Source of the DNA: Nocardioides sp.
GTDB taxonomy: Bacteria; Actinomycetota; Actinomycetes; Propionibacteriales; Nocardioidaceae
DNA length: 17,679 bases
Direction of reading: 5' to 3'
Assembly (NCBI GenBank): GCA_021166815.1
Contig: JAJPEO010000325.1
Span: 1 to 17,679 of the forward strand
Both the position numbers and the translations under genes were made by a program. The first letter of the stretch is position 1; every line of letters begins with the position of its first letter. The notes under the pieces are model-generated. The model had not been told where the DNA came from and made no database searches. It saw nothing but the letters and a program-made list of their open reading frames with translations. Shown piece after piece: positions 1 to 8,011 of the stretch.

Positions 1-810
1 ACAGCCGAACTCGATGTCGAACCCGCCGGGGCTCTTGACGTAGAACGACACCATCTCGTCGTTCATGTGACGACCCAGCGTGGCCGACAGCGGCGCCTGG
101 TACTTGCGGACCCGCTCCAGGGCGCGGCCCACGTCGTCGAGTCGATCCACCTCGAGCATCACGTGGACGCACTTGGCGGGGTTGGGCATCGGCAGGAACG
201 CCAGCGAGTGGTGACGCGGGTTGACCCCGAGGAAGCGCAGCCACACCTTGGAGCCGGGCTCCTTGCCCACGAACTCCCCCGGCATCGACATCGAGTCGCG
301 CAGGCGGAAGCCGAGCACGTCGCGGTAGAAGCGCAGGGCCTCCTCGTCGTCGCCGACGGGGACCACGATGTGCCCCATCCCCTGGTCGCCGGTGACGAAC
401 TGGGCGCCGTACGGGGTGACCGCCGGACGCGACTCGTACGTGATGCCGTGGAAGAGCTCGAACACGTTGTCCCACGGGTCACGGAACCGGATGAGCTCCT
501 GCACGCGGCGCTCGGCCAGCTCCTCGGCGGAGCCCTCCTCGAAGTCGACCCCCGCCGCAGCCAGGTGCTCGCGCGCCTGCTGCAGGGCGACGTGGTCGGC
601 GAGCTCCCAGCCCGTGGCGGACAGCTCGTCGCGGTCGGACGGGAAGACCACGAGTCGCGCCGACACCTGGTCGATGCGGTAGTAGAGGTTGCCCTCCGTC
701 GGGCCACGGCCGGCGGCCAGGCCGAGCACCTTCTCTGCGAACTGCTGCCAGGCCGGCAGGTCGGTGCTGGCCACGCGGATGTAGCCCATGGACTTGATGT
801 CGATGCTCAT
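1..810 (-). CDS. hsaC: Extradiol dioxygenase HsaC (3,4-DHSA 4,5-dioxygenase), 3' end cut by the window edge
   Basis: Iron-dependent meta-cleavage dioxygenase that opens the catecholic A ring of 3,4-DHSA in the steroid ring-degradation pathway. I translated 270 codons from the ATG at 810; the frame is still open at base 1. It has the two-module type I extradiol (vicinal oxygen chelate) fold, and starts MSIDIKSMGYIRVAS as in HsaC. Metal ligands are seen where expected: His147 (in MGHIVV), His216 (in KCVHVML) and Glu267 (in FDIEFG). The active-site His pair is at 200-201 and the Tyr near the third ligand at 257. Relatives are about 300 residues, so roughly 30 C-terminal residues lie outside. The ATG overlaps the hsaD stop (ATGA), so translation is probably coupled. 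In known clusters hsaB, the flavin reductase, is also in this operon and may lie just beyond base 1. Assignment is strong. Confidence 0.95.
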   Translation of the reverse strand, partial: MSIDIKSMGYIRVASTDLPAWQQFAEKVLGLAAGRGPTEGNLYYRIDQVSARLVVFPSDRDELSATGWELADHVALQQAREHLAAAGVDFEEGSAEELAERRVQELIRFRDPWDNVFELFHGITYESRPAVTPYGAQFVTGDQGMGHIVVPVGDDEEALRFYRDVLGFRLRDSMSMPGEFVGKEPGSKVWLRFLGVNPRHHSLAFLPMPNPAKCVHVMLEVDRLDDVGRALERVRKYQAPLSATLGRHMNDEMVSFYVKSPGGFDIEFGC

Positions 811-1694
811 GCCTTGTTCCTCTCGGCGTGCCGGGCCAGGAACGCGGTCGCGACCTCGCGGAACTCGTCCGCAGCCTCGACCTGCGCCCAGTGCCCGCAG
901 TGGGGGAAGACGTGCAGGGACGCCTTCGGGATCAGCTTCAACGCCGCCATCGCGCCGTCGAGCGGGTTGACCCGGTCCTCACGGCCCCAGGTGAGGAGGG
1001 TGTGCTTGCGCAGGCGGTGCGCCTCGCGCCAGAGCATGCCGTCCTCGGCCGTTTGGGGGTTCCAGAACGACATGCCCATCTGCCGCATGGCGTCGTGGGC
1101 GCCGGGCGCGGTGGCGTCGGCGAAACGCTCCTCCACCAGGGCGTCGGTGACGAGGTCCTGGTTGACGACCATCGTCGAGATGAAGGCGCGCAGCGCCTCG
1201 CGCGACGGGTTCATGCCGAACTCCATCAGCCGCTGCACGCCCTCGGTGGGGTCGGCGTGGAAGAGGTTGAGCGACAGCCCGCCCGGTCCCATGAGGACGA
1301 GTCGCCCGACCCTGTCCGGGTGGTCGAGCGCCAGGCGCATCGCGGTGCCGCCGCCGAGGCTGTTGCCGAGGAGGTGGACCCGGTCGATGCCGAGGTGGTC
1401 GAGCAGTCCGAGGACGTAGCCGGCCGAGTGCCGGTAGTAGTTGCCCACCACGTCGGGGCGGCCGGAGGCGCCGAAGCCGGGCTGGTCGACCAGGATCGTG
1501 CGGAACGACTCCGCGAAGCCCGGCAGCGCCGAGCCGAAGTTCGACCACGCCGAGGCGCCCGGTCCGCCGCCGTGCAGCATCACCAGGGGCAGGCCTCCAC
1601 CGACCTCCTCCCGGGGTGCGCCCATCTCGTACCAGGTGATCGTCGTGCCGTTGACCTCGGCGCTCTGCTGGAGGCTCTCCTTGCTCACCGTCAT
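807..1694 (-). CDS. hsaD: Meta-cleavage product hydrolase HsaD (4,9-DSHA hydrolase)
   Basis: Serine hydrolase of the alpha/beta fold that cuts the C-C bond of 4,9-DSHA, the product of HsaC, giving a C6 dienoate and the C/D-ring acid HIP (DOHNAA). The protein is 295 residues, close to the 291 of M. tuberculosis HsaD. Visible motifs are the oxyanion-hole segment HGGGPGASAW (41-50), the nucleophile elbow GNSLGG with Ser112, the acid Asp240 in GREDRVNPLDG, and His268 in HCGHW. The segment RLVLMGPGGLS (131-141) is characteristic of HsaD/BphD enzymes. The ATG at 1694 lies 4 bases after the hsaA stop. Its own stop overlaps the hsaC start, so the three genes form a tight operon. The family and position leave little doubt. 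Confidence 0.95.
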   Translation of the reverse strand: MTVSKESLQQSAEVNGTTITWYEMGAPREEVGGGLPLVMLHGGGPGASAWSNFGSALPGFAESFRTILVDQPGFGASGRPDVVGNYYRHSAGYVLGLLDHLGIDRVHLLGNSLGGGTAMRLALDHPDRVGRLVLMGPGGLSLNLFHADPTEGVQRLMEFGMNPSREALRAFISTMVVNQDLVTDALVEERFADATAPGAHDAMRQMGMSFWNPQTAEDGMLWREAHRLRKHTLLTWGREDRVNPLDGAMAALKLIPKASLHVFPHCGHWAQVEAADEFREVATAFLARHAERNKA

Positions 1695-1698
1695 GCGC

Positions 1699-2871
1699 TC
1701 AGTACATCCCCGGGTCGATCTTGTGGCCGAACTCCAGGTCGCCGTACATCTTCAGCGCCCGCTCCGGGTCGTTGGCGGCGTGCACGCGACCAGCGTGGGC
1801 GTCGCGCCAGGCGCGCTGGAGGTAGGTGCCCTCGGCGAGGGCACGGCCGCCGGAGGCCTCGAAGAGCGCGTCGATGGCGTCGATGGCGCGCTGGGTGCCG
1901 AGCACCTGGTCGCGGCGCACCCGCAGGCGCAGCTTCAGCGGGATCTTCTCGCCCCGCTCGACGTGGGCCATCTCCTCACGCAGGTTGTTCATCAGCAGCG
2001 CCCAGGCCGCGTCGATCTCGCTGCCGGCACGCGCGATGCGCACGGCGGCGAACGGGTCGGAGGACGCCTTCTCGCCGATGTACGACGCCCGCACGCGGCT
2101 TCGCTGCATCTCGACGTGCTCCTCGTACGCACCCGACGCCATGCCGATGATCGGAGTGGTGATCGTCGTGGTGAAGAGCGAGTGGAACGGCAGCTTGTAG
2201 AGGTTGTTGGTGTTGACCGCCTGGCCCGGGCCGTAGCACCGGCCGGTCTCGCTCATGGAGAGTGTGAACTCCTCGGGCACGAAGGTCTCCGCCACGACGA
2301 TGTCGTTGGAGCCAGTGCCCCGCAGCCCGACGACGTTCCAGACGTCGACGATCTCGTACTTCTCGCGCGGGACGAGGAAGGTCTTGAAGTCCACGACGTT
2401 GCCCTCGGCGTTGAAGACCAGGCCGCCGAGCAGCACCCAGGCGCAGTGGGCCGAGCCCGACGAGAAGGACCACTTGCCCGAGAGCAGGTAGCCACCCTCG
2501 GTCTGCACGGCCTTGCCCGTGGGCGCGTAGGACGAGGAGACGCGCACGTTGGGGTCCGCGCCCCACACCGCCTGCTGCGCCTCGTCGGCGACCAGTGCGA
2601 TCTGCCAGGGGTGGACCGCGACGACCGAGGAGATCCAGCCCGTCGAGGCGTCGGCCGCGGCGATCTCCTTGATCGCGGTGAAGAAGTCGACCGGGTCGGC
2701 CTCGAGCCCGCCGTACCGCTGGGGCTGGAGCATCCGGAACATCCCGGCCTCCTCCAGCTCCTTGACCGACTGCTCCGGCACCTGCCGGAGGCGCTCGGCC
2801 TCGTCGGCGCGCTCGCGGAAGCCCGGGAGGAGGTCACGTACGGCGTCGAGGACGCCCTGCGAGGTGGTCAT
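1699..2871 (-). CDS. hsaA: Flavin-dependent 3-HSA hydroxylase, oxygenase subunit HsaA
   Basis: Oxygenase of the two-component monooxygenase that hydroxylates 3-HSA to the catechol 3,4-DHSA; it needs reduced flavin from HsaB, whose gene is not in the window. The 390-residue protein has the acyl-CoA dehydrogenase fold used by group D flavin monooxygenases. Visible signatures are SGKWSFSSGSAHCAW (131-145), GLRGTGSND (182-190) and the C-terminal HAGRVHAAND segment. M. tuberculosis HsaA is 394 residues. An in-frame ATG lies 18 bases upstream at 2889, but it falls inside the KstR-like operator. I prefer 2871 because the protein then starts MTTSQGVLDAV and a good -10 box sits 7 bases before it, which suggests a leaderless message. 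It is the first gene of hsaA-hsaD-hsaC. Confidence 0.94.
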   Translation of the reverse strand: MTTSQGVLDAVRDLLPGFRERADEAERLRQVPEQSVKELEEAGMFRMLQPQRYGGLEADPVDFFTAIKEIAAADASTGWISSVVAVHPWQIALVADEAQQAVWGADPNVRVSSSYAPTGKAVQTEGGYLLSGKWSFSSGSAHCAWVLLGGLVFNAEGNVVDFKTFLVPREKYEIVDVWNVVGLRGTGSNDIVVAETFVPEEFTLSMSETGRCYGPGQAVNTNNLYKLPFHSLFTTTITTPIIGMASGAYEEHVEMQRSRVRASYIGEKASSDPFAAVRIARAGSEIDAAWALLMNNLREEMAHVERGEKIPLKLRLRVRRDQVLGTQRAIDAIDALFEASGGRALAEGTYLQRAWRDAHAGRVHAANDPERALKMYGDLEFGHKIDPGMY

Positions 2872-2877
2872 GGCCCC

Positions 2878-2907
2878 ATAGTAGAACACGTTCTATTTTC
2901 TTGTCCA
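2878..2907 (-). promoter_or_regulatory. Predicted hsaA promoter, leaderless, covered by the operator
   Basis: On the minus strand a -35 like element TGGACA (2902-2907) and a -10 element TACTAT (2878-2883) are separated by 18 bases. The expected start of transcription falls at or next to the hsaA ATG at 2871. The KstR-like palindrome 2882-2895 fills the spacer and touches the -10, so a bound repressor would block polymerase. This is predicted by eye only. Confidence 0.5.
2882..2895. promoter_or_regulatory. KstR-like operator (hsaA side)
   Basis: TAGAACACGTTCTA is a perfect 6+6 inverted repeat around a 2-base centre. It matches the published KstR pattern TnnAACnnGTTnnA at every fixed position. 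It is the most symmetrical of the five sites in the window and ends 10 bases before the hsaA ATG. Confidence 0.85.
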
Positions 2908-2937
2908 CGAACCCGGGGGGCCTCGTCGCAAACATAC

Positions 2938-2951
2938 TAGAACCTGTTACA
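2938..2951. promoter_or_regulatory. KstR-like operator (kstD side)
   Basis: TAGAACCTGTTACA fits TnnAACnnGTTnnA at every fixed position, but its right half arm is imperfect (TTACA instead of TTCTA). It ends 9 bases before the kstD ATG, mirroring the spacing on the hsaA side. Its centre is 56 bases from that of the hsaA-side site. A weak -10 like TACATT overlaps it at 2948-2953. Confidence 0.78.
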
Positions 2952-2960
2952 TTTTTCTGC

Positions 2961-4655
2961 ATGAACACCCCCCTGCCCACCGAGGTCGACGTCGTGGTGG
3001 TCGGCGCCGGCGGCGCCGGCATGTCGGCTGCGCTCGCAGCCGCCGCCCGCCACGGCCTGGAGACCGTCGTGGTCGAGAAGAGCGACTCCTTCGGCGGCTC
3101 CACCGCCCGGTCCGGAGGAGGCGTGTGGATCCCCGGCAACTACGCCCTCCTCGAGGCCGGCCAGGTCGACCCGGGTGACGCCGAGGAGGCCAAGCGCTAC
3201 CTCGACGCCATCGTCGGCGAGGCTGCCAGCAAGGTGCGCCGAGACACCTACATCGACCGCGGGCCCGAGGTCATGGACTTCATCAAGGCCCGCACACCGG
3301 TGCGCTTCACGTGGGTGCCCGAGTACTCCGACTACCTGCCCGAGCAGCCGGGCGGCCGTGCCCGCGGACGCTCGGTGGAGCCCGTCCCGATGGACGCCCG
3401 GTTCCTGGGCGATGAGCTGGAGAGGCTCACCAAGCCCTACACCAAGGCACCCGCCAACATGATCGTCACCCAGGCCGACTTCCGGAAGATCAGCCTCGGC
3501 CTGCGCACGCTGCGCGGACCGGTCACGATGGCCAAGGTCCTCGTACGCCGCATCATCAGCCTGCTGCGCGGGCAGCGGATGTACGCCATGGGCAACGCCA
3601 TCGCCATCGGCCTGCGCCAGGGCCTGGTCGACGCAGGGGTGCCTGTGGTGTACGAGACCGAGCTGACCGGTTTCCTCACCGAGGGCGGTCGCGTCGTCGG
3701 CGTGCGGGTCACGCACGCGGGAGCCGACCACGAGGTCCGGGCCCGTCGCGGGGTGATCCTCGGCTCCGGCGGGTTCGAGCACAACCAGGAGCTGCGCGAG
3801 AAGTACCTCCCCCAGCCCACGGAGGCGGGCTGGTCCACCGGCGCCCGGAGCAACACGGGCAAGGGCCACGAGGCCGGCATCGCCATCGGCGCCGCGACCG
3901 ACCTGATGGACGACGCGTGGTGGGGACCGACGATCCCGCTCCCGGGGCGACCGTGGTTCTGCCTCGCCGAGCGCAACCTGCCCGGGTCGATCATCGTCAA
4001 CTCGGCCGGCCAGCGCTTCATGAACGAGGCGCTCCCCTACGTCGAGGCCACCCACGCGATGTACGCCGCCCACGAGAAGGGCCCGAGCGCGGTCCCGGCC
4101 TGGATGATCATCGACCAGCGCTACCGCAACCGCTACCTCTTCGCCGGGCTCTCGCCGCGCCAGCCGTTCCCCGGGCGCTGGTACAAGGACGGCGTCATCC
4201 GCAAGGGCGCCACCCTCACCGACCTGGCCGCCGAGATCGGCGTCCCCCCGGGAGCCCTCGAGGAGACGGTCCAGCGCTTCAACGGCTTCGCCGCCACCGG
4301 CGTCGACGCCGACTTCCACCGGGGCGAGAGCGCCTACGACAAGTACTACTCCGACCCCACCGTCAAGCCCAACCCGTCGCTGCACGCGATCGACCAAGGC
4401 CCGTTCTACGCCGTGAAGATCGTGCCGGGCGACCTCGGCACCAAGGGCGGCCTGGTCACCGACGAGCGGGCCCGCGTGCTCCGCCCCGACGGCACGGTCA
4501 TCGACGGCCTCTACGCCGCCGGCAACGTCTCGGCCGCCGTCATGGGCAACACCTATGCCGGCCCCGGCGCCACCATCGGCCCGGCCCTGGTGTTCGGCTA
4601 CCTCGCCGCGGAGGACCTCGCGTCCCACGGCACGACCTCGAAGGAGACCGCCTGA
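2961..4655 (+). CDS. kstD: 3-Ketosteroid delta-1-dehydrogenase KstD
   Basis: FAD flavoprotein that introduces the C1-C2 double bond into 3-keto-4-ene steroids. With 9-alpha-hydroxylation this triggers B-ring opening and aromatisation of ring A. The 564-residue length equals that of M. tuberculosis KstD (563). The N-terminal dinucleotide-binding motif GAGGAG is at 15-20, followed by VVVEKSDSFGGSTARSGGG. The substrate domain carries DDAWWGPTIPLPGRPWF and RFMNEALPYVEA. The C-terminal FAD segment reads YAAGNVSAAVMGNTYAGPG, including the Tyr-X-Gly catalytic region. An in-frame GTG upstream (2901) would extend the protein through the operator; I chose the ATG at 2961 because the FAD motif then sits at the usual distance. 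No Shine-Dalgarno sequence is visible, so the message may be leaderless. The stop overlaps the next start (TGATG). Confidence 0.95.
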   Translation: MNTPLPTEVDVVVVGAGGAGMSAALAAAARHGLETVVVEKSDSFGGSTARSGGGVWIPGNYALLEAGQVDPGDAEEAKRYLDAIVGEAASKVRRDTYIDRGPEVMDFIKARTPVRFTWVPEYSDYLPEQPGGRARGRSVEPVPMDARFLGDELERLTKPYTKAPANMIVTQADFRKISLGLRTLRGPVTMAKVLVRRIISLLRGQRMYAMGNAIAIGLRQGLVDAGVPVVYETELTGFLTEGGRVVGVRVTHAGADHEVRARRGVILGSGGFEHNQELREKYLPQPTEAGWSTGARSNTGKGHEAGIAIGAATDLMDDAWWGPTIPLPGRPWFCLAERNLPGSIIVNSAGQRFMNEALPYVEATHAMYAAHEKGPSAVPAWMIIDQRYRNRYLFAGLSPRQPFPGRWYKDGVIRKGATLTDLAAEIGVPPGALEETVQRFNGFAATGVDADFHRGESAYDKYYSDPTVKPNPSLHAIDQGPFYAVKIVPGDLGTKGGLVTDERARVLRPDGTVIDGLYAAGNVSAAVMGNTYAGPGATIGPALVFGYLAAEDLASHGTTSKETA

Positions 4656-5530
4656 TGCCGATCGACGTCGACGTCGCGCTGGGAGCCCGCCTGCCCGATC
4701 GCACCTTCTCGTGGTCGGCCTCCGACGTCCTGCTCTACCACCTGGGCATCGGGGCCGGGTCCCGCCCGGGCGACAACGTCTCCCCCGCCGCCCTGCGGTG
4801 GACCAACGACGACGAGCACCTGCAGGTGCTCCCCTCCTTCGGGATCGTCGCCCCGACGTTCCACATCGACGTGCCTCCGCCACTCGACCTGCCCGGGTGC
4901 GACCTCGACCTGCAGGCGATCATGCACGGCGCCCAGGAGGTGACGGTGCACCGTCCGCTCCCCACCTCCGGCACAGCGACGCTGTCGACCACCATCAGCG
5001 ACATCTGGGACAAGGGCAAGGCCGCCGTCCTGTGGCAGGAGGGCACCGCGCGCGACCAGTCCGGCGAGGCCCTGTGGACCGTACGGTCCTCGATGTTCAT
5101 CCGGGGCGAGGGCGGCTGGGGCGGTCCCCGCGGCGACGCGACGACGGTCACGCTGCCGGACCGGCCCGCCGACGTGTCGCTCGACTACGGAGTGGCGCCG
5201 AACCAGGCCCTGCTCTACCGCCTGTGCGGCGACCGCAACCCCCTGCACTCCGACCCGGGGTTCGCGCAGGGCGCGGGCTTCCCTGCCCCGATCCTTCACG
5301 GCCTGTGCACCTACGGCATCGTGCTGCGCGAGGTGACGGACGCGATGCTCGACGGTGACGCCGCCCGCGTCGGCGGGTTCGCTGCGCGGTTCGCGGGCGT
5401 CGTGTTCCCGGGCGAGACCATCCACGTCGAGGCGTGGGACGAGGGCGACTCCATCGTGGTCGACGCCACCGTCGGCGAGGACCGCCGGCCGGCCCTGGCC
5501 GAATGCGTCCTCACGCCCGCCACCGGCTGA
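4655..5530 (+). CDS. hsd4B: MaoC-type 2-enoyl-CoA hydratase Hsd4B
   Basis: Hydratase of steroid side-chain beta-oxidation that adds water to the 2-enoyl-CoA made by the acyl-CoA dehydrogenases. The 291-residue protein has the double hot-dog layout of eukaryotic-type hydratase 2. The N-terminal half (about 1-150) is degenerate and the C-terminal half (about 180-290) carries the active-site motif YRLCGDRNPLHSDP, with Asp193 and His198 as the likely catalytic pair, then AGFPAPILHGLCTYG. The starting residues MPIDVDVALGA and the motif DIWDKGKAAV match Rv3538 of M. tuberculosis closely. In that genome Rv3538 also directly follows kstD, so the gene pair is conserved. The ATG overlaps the kstD stop by one base, implying coupling. 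The partner dehydrogenase is probably the Hsd4A-like gene at the right edge. Confidence 0.92.
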   Translation: MPIDVDVALGARLPDRTFSWSASDVLLYHLGIGAGSRPGDNVSPAALRWTNDDEHLQVLPSFGIVAPTFHIDVPPPLDLPGCDLDLQAIMHGAQEVTVHRPLPTSGTATLSTTISDIWDKGKAAVLWQEGTARDQSGEALWTVRSSMFIRGEGGWGGPRGDATTVTLPDRPADVSLDYGVAPNQALLYRLCGDRNPLHSDPGFAQGAGFPAPILHGLCTYGIVLREVTDAMLDGDAARVGGFAARFAGVVFPGETIHVEAWDEGDSIVVDATVGEDRRPALAECVLTPATG

Positions 5531-5537
5531 GCCACGG

Positions 5538-6428
5538 ATGCCCAGTCCACGCGACCTCCTGCTCGCCCGGGTGCCCCTGCCCCGTGTGAAGATCCCGGCC
5601 GGCCGGATGGTGGAGCTTCCCGGTCGCGGGGAGACCTGGGTGACCGACACCCCGGGGCCGACTCCGGACGCTCCGGCGATCGTCCTCCTCCATGCCGTCG
5701 GCTGCACCGGCCTGCTCACCTGGTTCCCCGTGATCGAGCCGCTCAGCGAGCGCTACCGGGTGGTCACGCTGGACCAGCGCTGGCACGGGAGGGGCATCAC
5801 GTCCGAGGCGTTCTCCCTGCGCGACTGCGCGGACGACGTGGCCGCGCTGATCGACGTGCTGGGCCTGGACCGGCCCATCGTGGCCGGCTACTCGATGGGA
5901 TCGATCATCGCCCAGCGCGTGTGGCGCCAGCACCCCGACCGGATCTCCGGCCTCGTGCTCGCGGCGACGATCGGGCACTTCCGCCACGGCACCAAGGAGC
6001 TGTTCTTCCACCAGTCCATGGAGATCGCCATGGGGCTGACCCGGGGGCTGTCGCACTCGCGCACGGTGCGGCACGCGGCGCGCCGGGCCGTGGGAGCGCT
6101 CGACCTCCCCGCCGAGGACCTCCACCAGTGGGCCCTCGCGGAGTTCCGCAGCACCAGCCCCTGGGCGGTCGCCCAGGCAGTCTCCGCGCTGGGCCGGCAC
6201 CACTCCCACCCGTGGCTGCGCCGCATCGACGTACCGACCGCGGTCGTGGTGACCCGGCGCGACAAGGTGCTGCCGCCGCGCGACCAGCTGGCCCTGGCCC
6301 GCTCGATCCCGGGCGCGACCATCCACGACATCGACGCCGGACACGCCGCCTGCGTCCTGGAGGCGGACGTATTCGTCCCCGCCTTCCTCGAGGCGGTCCA
6401 CACCGTCCGGGCCCGCGCGAGGGCGTAG
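5538..6428 (+). CDS. Alpha/beta hydrolase, last gene of the kstD operon, substrate unknown
   Basis: 296-residue alpha/beta hydrolase. The triad can be placed as Ser119 in GYSMGS, Asp242 in TRRDKVLPP and His269 in DAGHAACV. The usual HG oxyanion-loop motif is changed to LLHAVGCTG (51-59), so the glycine after the histidine is Ala53. The segment LDQRWHGRG (78-86) resembles haloperoxidase/3-oxoadipate enol-lactonase relatives. There is no signal peptide or membrane segment. The ATG at 5538 follows the hsd4B stop by 7 bases. It is too different from HsaD to be a second meta-cleavage hydrolase. Its place in the operon suggests action on a steroid ester, lactone or CoA thioester, but that is inference. 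No orthologue is recognised among named Cho/Hsa enzymes. Confidence 0.85.
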   Translation: MPSPRDLLLARVPLPRVKIPAGRMVELPGRGETWVTDTPGPTPDAPAIVLLHAVGCTGLLTWFPVIEPLSERYRVVTLDQRWHGRGITSEAFSLRDCADDVAALIDVLGLDRPIVAGYSMGSIIAQRVWRQHPDRISGLVLAATIGHFRHGTKELFFHQSMEIAMGLTRGLSHSRTVRHAARRAVGALDLPAEDLHQWALAEFRSTSPWAVAQAVSALGRHHSHPWLRRIDVPTAVVVTRRDKVLPPRDQLALARSIPGATIHDIDAGHAACVLEADVFVPAFLEAVHTVRARARA

Positions 6429-6504
6429 TCGCCCCTCAGGCCACGGCCGCCCGCGGGACTCGGTCCACCGGACCTGCCGATTCGGGGTGCTGCAACGACC
6501 ACAC

Positions 6505-6532
6505 CGTCACACCTCATGCGGGACGTGTGACG
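6505..6532. terminator. Inverted repeat between convergent genes, possible terminator
   Basis: CGTCACAC and GTGTGACG form a perfect 8-base stem around a 12-base loop, inside the 167-base gap between the hydrolase stop (6428) and the acyltransferase stop (6596). No U-tract follows on either strand, so it could be a weak bidirectional terminator of the kind common in actinobacteria, or a protein site. The rest of the gap (6429-6504, 6533-6595) shows nothing else. Confidence 0.4.
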
Positions 6533-6595
6533 AGGCGGCCGCCCGAGCGACCAGGTCGCCGCACGTCCCGGTCAACGTGTGCACGAGGGACCCCC

Positions 6596-7996
6596 TCAGG
6601 CTCCCACGGCGTCCCGCAGCTCGGCCAGCGCCTTCGGGAAGCGCTCGGCCAGGCCGGTCACGTCGGGCATGGAGTCACGGCACGCGATCACGCCGACGTG
6701 CACCTTGCCGTTGTTGGACATCACCGTGATGTTGAGGCCCGCGCCGTGGAACACCGGACCGAGCGGGATCAGCGCCTCGATGCGGGCTCCCATGAAGTAG
6801 AGCGGGAAGGGCGGCCCGGGCACGTTGGAGATGACGAGGTTGTGCACCACCGGGTGCCGCTCGGCCAGCCGGAGGCCGGCGTACGCCCGCACGGCGAGCC
6901 CGAACGTGCGTGGTGCGGCGAACTCGGCCCAGTCCTGCAACGCGTCCGCCGGCACCGCCCGCTGGTGCTCCTTGGCGTTGCGGTTGCTCACCGCCAGTCC
7001 CACGAGCCTCTCCAGCGGGTCGGCGATGTCGGTGCCGAGGCGGGCGAAGAGCGCGGAGACCTTGTTGGCCCCCGACGAGCGGACGGAGTTGTCGCGCACG
7101 CTGACCGGCACGGTCGCCAGCAGCGAGGTCGCCGGCAGCTCGGCGCGGTCCTCGAGGTAGGACCGCAGCGCCCCTCCGGCGACGGCGAGCACGACGTCGT
7201 TGACGGTGGTGCCGGTGGCGTCCTTGACCGCCCTGACGTCCTCGAGGTCCATGTCGGCGAAGCCGATGGACCGATGGGCGGTGATCGTGGCGTTGAAGGA
7301 CGTGCGGGGCGCCGTGAACGGCGCGGCCATCGCGGTGCCCTGAACGGCGCGCGTGACGGTCTTGGCGATCAGGCTGTACGACGGGCTCAGCAGCCTGGCT
7401 GCCAGGACCGGGCGCGTCACCGGGGAGACCAGGCCGCGTACGAGCAGCTGTCGGCGCCCGGGGGCCGCCTCGTACGGGCGCGGCTCGTCCTCGGCCTGGA
7501 TCGGCGCGGCGTCGGGCTCGAGGCTGCACAGGTGGGAGATGAGGTTGGACCCCGAGACCCCGTCGACCGTGGCGTGGTGCATCTTGCTGAACACCACGAC
7601 CTTGTCGCCGTAGCCCTCGATGACCCACATCTCCCACAGCGGGCGCGAGCGGGCCAGCGGCAGGCCCGCCAAGTGGCTGGTGAGCTCCACCAGCTCGTCG
7701 TACCCGCCGGGGTCGGGCAGGGCCAGGCGGTGGATGTGGTGCTCGATCTCGAAGTGCTCGTCGTGGACCCACACGGGGTGGTCGAGGCCGAGCGGCACCT
7801 TGCGGATCTTGCGGGTGAAGGTGGGGACGTCGGCGACGCGACGGGCGATCTCCTCGCGCAACGCGGTGAAGGAGTATCCGCCCGGGATCGTCGCCGGGTC
7901 GAGGACCAGCACCCCGCACACGTGCATGAGCTGCGCGGGAGTCTCGAGGTAGAGGAAGCTCGCGTCGAGGCCGGACAGGCGTTCCACGTTCTGCAT
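6596..7996 (-). CDS. Wax ester synthase / diacylglycerol O-acyltransferase (WS/DGAT, Tgs family)
   Basis: Bifunctional acyltransferase that joins acyl-CoA to diacylglycerol or a long-chain alcohol, forming triacylglycerol or wax ester storage lipid at the membrane face. The 466-residue length is normal for the family (about 450-475). The catalytic motif is HHATVDG (140-146), with the general-base His141 and Asp145. The SRPLW motif (117-121) precedes it. A conserved NDVVLAVAGGALR segment lies in the second half, followed by FPLYFMGARIE and a C-terminal NGKVHVGVIACRD. The ATG at 7996 starts MQNVERLSGLDASFLY, the standard family N-terminus. It is divergent from the esterase gene, and the KstR-like site ends 15 bases upstream. 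The exact substrate cannot be told; an alcohol-bearing steroid as acceptor is conceivable but unsupported. Confidence 0.93.
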   Translation of the reverse strand: MQNVERLSGLDASFLYLETPAQLMHVCGVLVLDPATIPGGYSFTALREEIARRVADVPTFTRKIRKVPLGLDHPVWVHDEHFEIEHHIHRLALPDPGGYDELVELTSHLAGLPLARSRPLWEMWVIEGYGDKVVVFSKMHHATVDGVSGSNLISHLCSLEPDAAPIQAEDEPRPYEAAPGRRQLLVRGLVSPVTRPVLAARLLSPSYSLIAKTVTRAVQGTAMAAPFTAPRTSFNATITAHRSIGFADMDLEDVRAVKDATGTTVNDVVLAVAGGALRSYLEDRAELPATSLLATVPVSVRDNSVRSSGANKVSALFARLGTDIADPLERLVGLAVSNRNAKEHQRAVPADALQDWAEFAAPRTFGLAVRAYAGLRLAERHPVVHNLVISNVPGPPFPLYFMGARIEALIPLGPVFHGAGLNITVMSNNGKVHVGVIACRDSMPDVTGLAERFPKALAELRDAVGA

Positions 7997-8011
7997 GGTA
8001 GTCCCAACGAG

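Noticed and set aside
461..468. AACACGTT core resembling a KstR half-site pair
   Set aside because: It lies in the middle of hsaC, where it encodes conserved residues (DNVFEL read on the minus strand), and the flanking bases miss the outer A of the pattern.
2872..2889. Six extra residues at the hsaA start (ATG at 2889)
   Set aside because: This start falls within the operator and upstream of the predicted transcript start; the next ATG gives the expected N-terminus.
2901..2960. Twenty extra residues at the kstD start (GTG at 2901)
   Set aside because: They run across the KstR-like operator and are unlike the short N-terminus before the FAD motif in KstD proteins.
2937..4883. Open antisense frame of 648 codons opposite kstD
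   Set aside because: High-GC shadow frame: low-complexity Arg/Gly/Val/Ala-rich translation with no motif, opposite a certain gene. Similar long shadow frames opposite hsaD, hsaA, the WS/DGAT and fadE34-like genes were left out for the same reason.
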